From assembly GCA_011525035.1 (NCBI GenBank), contig WTIZ01000026.1:1-34673 (forward strand): 34,673 nt of DNA, read 5' to 3'. Of this stretch, positions 33,905 to 34,673 are shown piece by piece. The first letter of the stretch is position 1. The number at the start of each line of letters is the position of its first letter. Position numbers and translations under genes: made by a program. Under the pieces are notes generated by a model. That model saw nothing but the letters and a program-made list of their open reading frames with translations, was not told where the DNA came from and searched no databases. Source of the stretch: Cryomorphaceae bacterium (GTDB taxonomy: Bacteria > Bacteroidota > Bacteroidia > Flavobacteriales > Schleiferiaceae).

Positions 33905-33913
33905 TGTGAATAA
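33905..33913 (-). promoter_or_regulatory. Second, relaxed DnaA box
   Basis: TGTGAATAA on the plus strand, i.e. TTATTCACA on the minus strand, matching the relaxed consensus TTATNCACA. Same orientation as the perfect box, 89 nt away. Confidence 0.4.
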
Positions 33914-33955
33914 CATCGTTCATAACCTCGGCCGCAATGGACCCGAAAAATGCCC

Positions 33956-33963
33956 TAACTTTG
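33956..33963 (+). promoter_or_regulatory. Candidate -7 promoter box for engB
   Basis: TAACTTTG, exact match to TAnnTTTG, 17 nt before the ATG at 33981. It lies inside the longer alternative frame that begins at 33906 and so supports the shorter start. No clear -33 TTG. Confidence 0.6.
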
Positions 33964-33980
33964 CGCCAATACTGAGAACC

Positions 33981-34598
33981 ATGAAGATTACTAGTGCCGA
34001 TTTCGTAAAGTCTTCCTCGATCATCGAGGAGTGTCCAAAGCCGACGAAAAATGAATTTGCGTTTATCGGAAGATCGAACGTGGGGAAGAGCTCTTTGATC
34101 AATATGTTGGTGCAGCGCAAAGACCTTGCGAAGACTTCAGGTCGACCGGGGAAAACCCAACTCATCAATCACTTTGAGATCAATGAAGATTGGTATTTGG
34201 TCGATCTCCCTGGGTACGGTTATGCAAAGACGTCAAAGAAGAACCGTGCGGTTTTTCAGCGCATGATTACTTCCTACATTAAAGAACGTCCGAACCTAAT
34301 CAACACCTTTGTTTTGGTGGATTGTCGCCACGATCCGCAAAAGATCGATCTTGAATTCATGGAATGGTGTGGTATGGAAGGCATTCCCTTCTCTATTGTC
34401 TTTACCAAGATTGACAAACTAGGTTCCTCTGCGCTCATGAAACAGATTGCGCGCTACAAGAAGAAACTGCTGATGCAGTGGGAGGAATTGCCACCGGTAT
34501 TCATGACCTCGGCAGAAGGTCGCACCGGCCGCGAAGAATTATTGCGTTACATCGACACCGTACATCAGAGCATTACCCCTGATATGTACGGACAATAA
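33981..34598 (+). CDS. engB: Ribosome biogenesis GTPase EngB (YihA/YsxC)
   Basis: 205 aa from the ATG at 33981. An ATG at 33906 adds 25 residues that do not look like family sequence and contain the promoter box. GTPase motifs: G1 GRSNVGKS (30-37), G2 region SGRPGKTQLINHF, G3 DLPGYGYA, G4 TKID and G5-like TSA near the C-terminus. Essential factor in large ribosomal subunit assembly in bacteria. Divergent from mraZ across 232 nt, and convergent with the next gene (15 nt between stops). Confidence 0.95.
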   Translation: MKITSADFVKSSSIIEECPKPTKNEFAFIGRSNVGKSSLINMLVQRKDLAKTSGRPGKTQLINHFEINEDWYLVDLPGYGYAKTSKKNRAVFQRMITSYIKERPNLINTFVLVDCRHDPQKIDLEFMEWCGMEGIPFSIVFTKIDKLGSSALMKQIARYKKKLLMQWEELPPVFMTSAEGRTGREELLRYIDTVHQSITPDMYGQ

Positions 34599-34613
34599 AC
34601 GAGGGCTTAATTT

Positions 34614-34673
34614 CTACCCCTCTTTTCCGGGCTCAATGATGCCTGATTTCTCACCGAAGTAGCGAGCGAAATC
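34614..34673 (-). CDS. 3' end of a minus-strand gene, possibly gliding protein GldC
   Basis: The minus strand is open from the window edge to a TAG at 34614-34616, giving the C-terminal 19 residues DFARYFGEKSGIIEPGKEG. I recall GldC proteins ending in a similar D-F-x-x-Y-F-x-E-K segment, and gldC lying next to engB/yihA in some Flavobacteria. Nineteen residues are too few to be sure. Confidence 0.4.
   Translation of the reverse strand, partial: DFARYFGEKSGIIEPGKEG

Noticed and set aside
33906-33980. 25-residue N-terminal extension of EngB
   Set aside because: Contains an exact -7 box (33956-33963), so it is most likely upstream of or at the transcription start.
33749-33980. Chromosomal origin of replication
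   Set aside because: Only two DnaA boxes, no cluster, no strong AT-rich unwinding stretch and no dnaA or other origin genes nearby.

Overview
The window looks like chromosome from a Bacteroidota bacterium, most likely of the Flavobacteriales/Cryomorphaceae type. Four kinds of evidence point there. Three secreted proteins end in type IX secretion (T9SS) sorting domains (two type A, one type B). Several intergenic regions carry Bacteroidota-style -7 boxes of the form TAnnTTTG, and Shine-Dalgarno sequences are mostly absent. The division/cell-wall cluster has the flavobacterial gene order, without murF, murB, ddl or ftsB. FtsZ ends in [10 protein letters not shown], which I recall as the usual flavobacterial tail. 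I see no rRNA, tRNA, CRISPR array, transposase, integrase or phage gene.

Layout. (1) 1-6319, plus strand: the 3' part of a giant modular T9SS exoprotein, a strong terminator, then a LamG-type T9SS exoprotein. (2) 6327-11139, minus strand: a surface-glycan operon (flippase, 2-oxoglutarate oxygenase, sulfotransferase, family 2 glycosyltransferase, sulfotransferase). (3) 11175-15066: a glycerol module, glpK-glpD on the minus strand and divergent glpF on the plus strand. (4) 15090-17290, plus strand: a third sulfotransferase, a tiny membrane protein and a T9SS-exported endonuclease I, closed by a bidirectional terminator. (5) 17375-33748, minus strand: a tightly packed dcw cluster read mraZ-rsmH-ftsL-ftsI-murE-mraY-murD-ftsW-murG-murC-ftsQ-ftsA-ftsZ-yqeY. 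Most junctions overlap or are a few bases apart. (6) 33749-34673: a 232-nt regulatory region, engB on the plus strand, and the 3' tip of a minus-strand gene that resembles gldC.

How the genes work together. The dcw block encodes peptidoglycan precursor synthesis (MurC, MurD, MurE, MraY, MurG) and the divisome (FtsL, FtsI, FtsW, FtsQ, FtsA, FtsZ), led by the regulator MraZ. GlpF-GlpK-GlpD take glycerol to dihydroxyacetone phosphate. The sulfotransferase genes suggest a sulfated surface or secreted glycan. The T9SS proteins suggest use of extracellular polymers, including DNA.

I find no clear undescribed defence or mobile system. The most interesting signals are: (a) the mraZ/engB intergenic region, with two opposed arrays of 10-nt-periodic TGGGA repeats (MraZ-box-like), one perfect and one relaxed DnaA box, and promoter boxes for both genes; (b) an 840-residue FtsZ with a roughly 465-residue acidic linker carrying a recurrent VHxLE-type motif; (c) a shared leader motif just before the start codons of divergent glpK and glpF; and (d) a patch of near-identity, probably gene conversion, inside the giant exoprotein gene.
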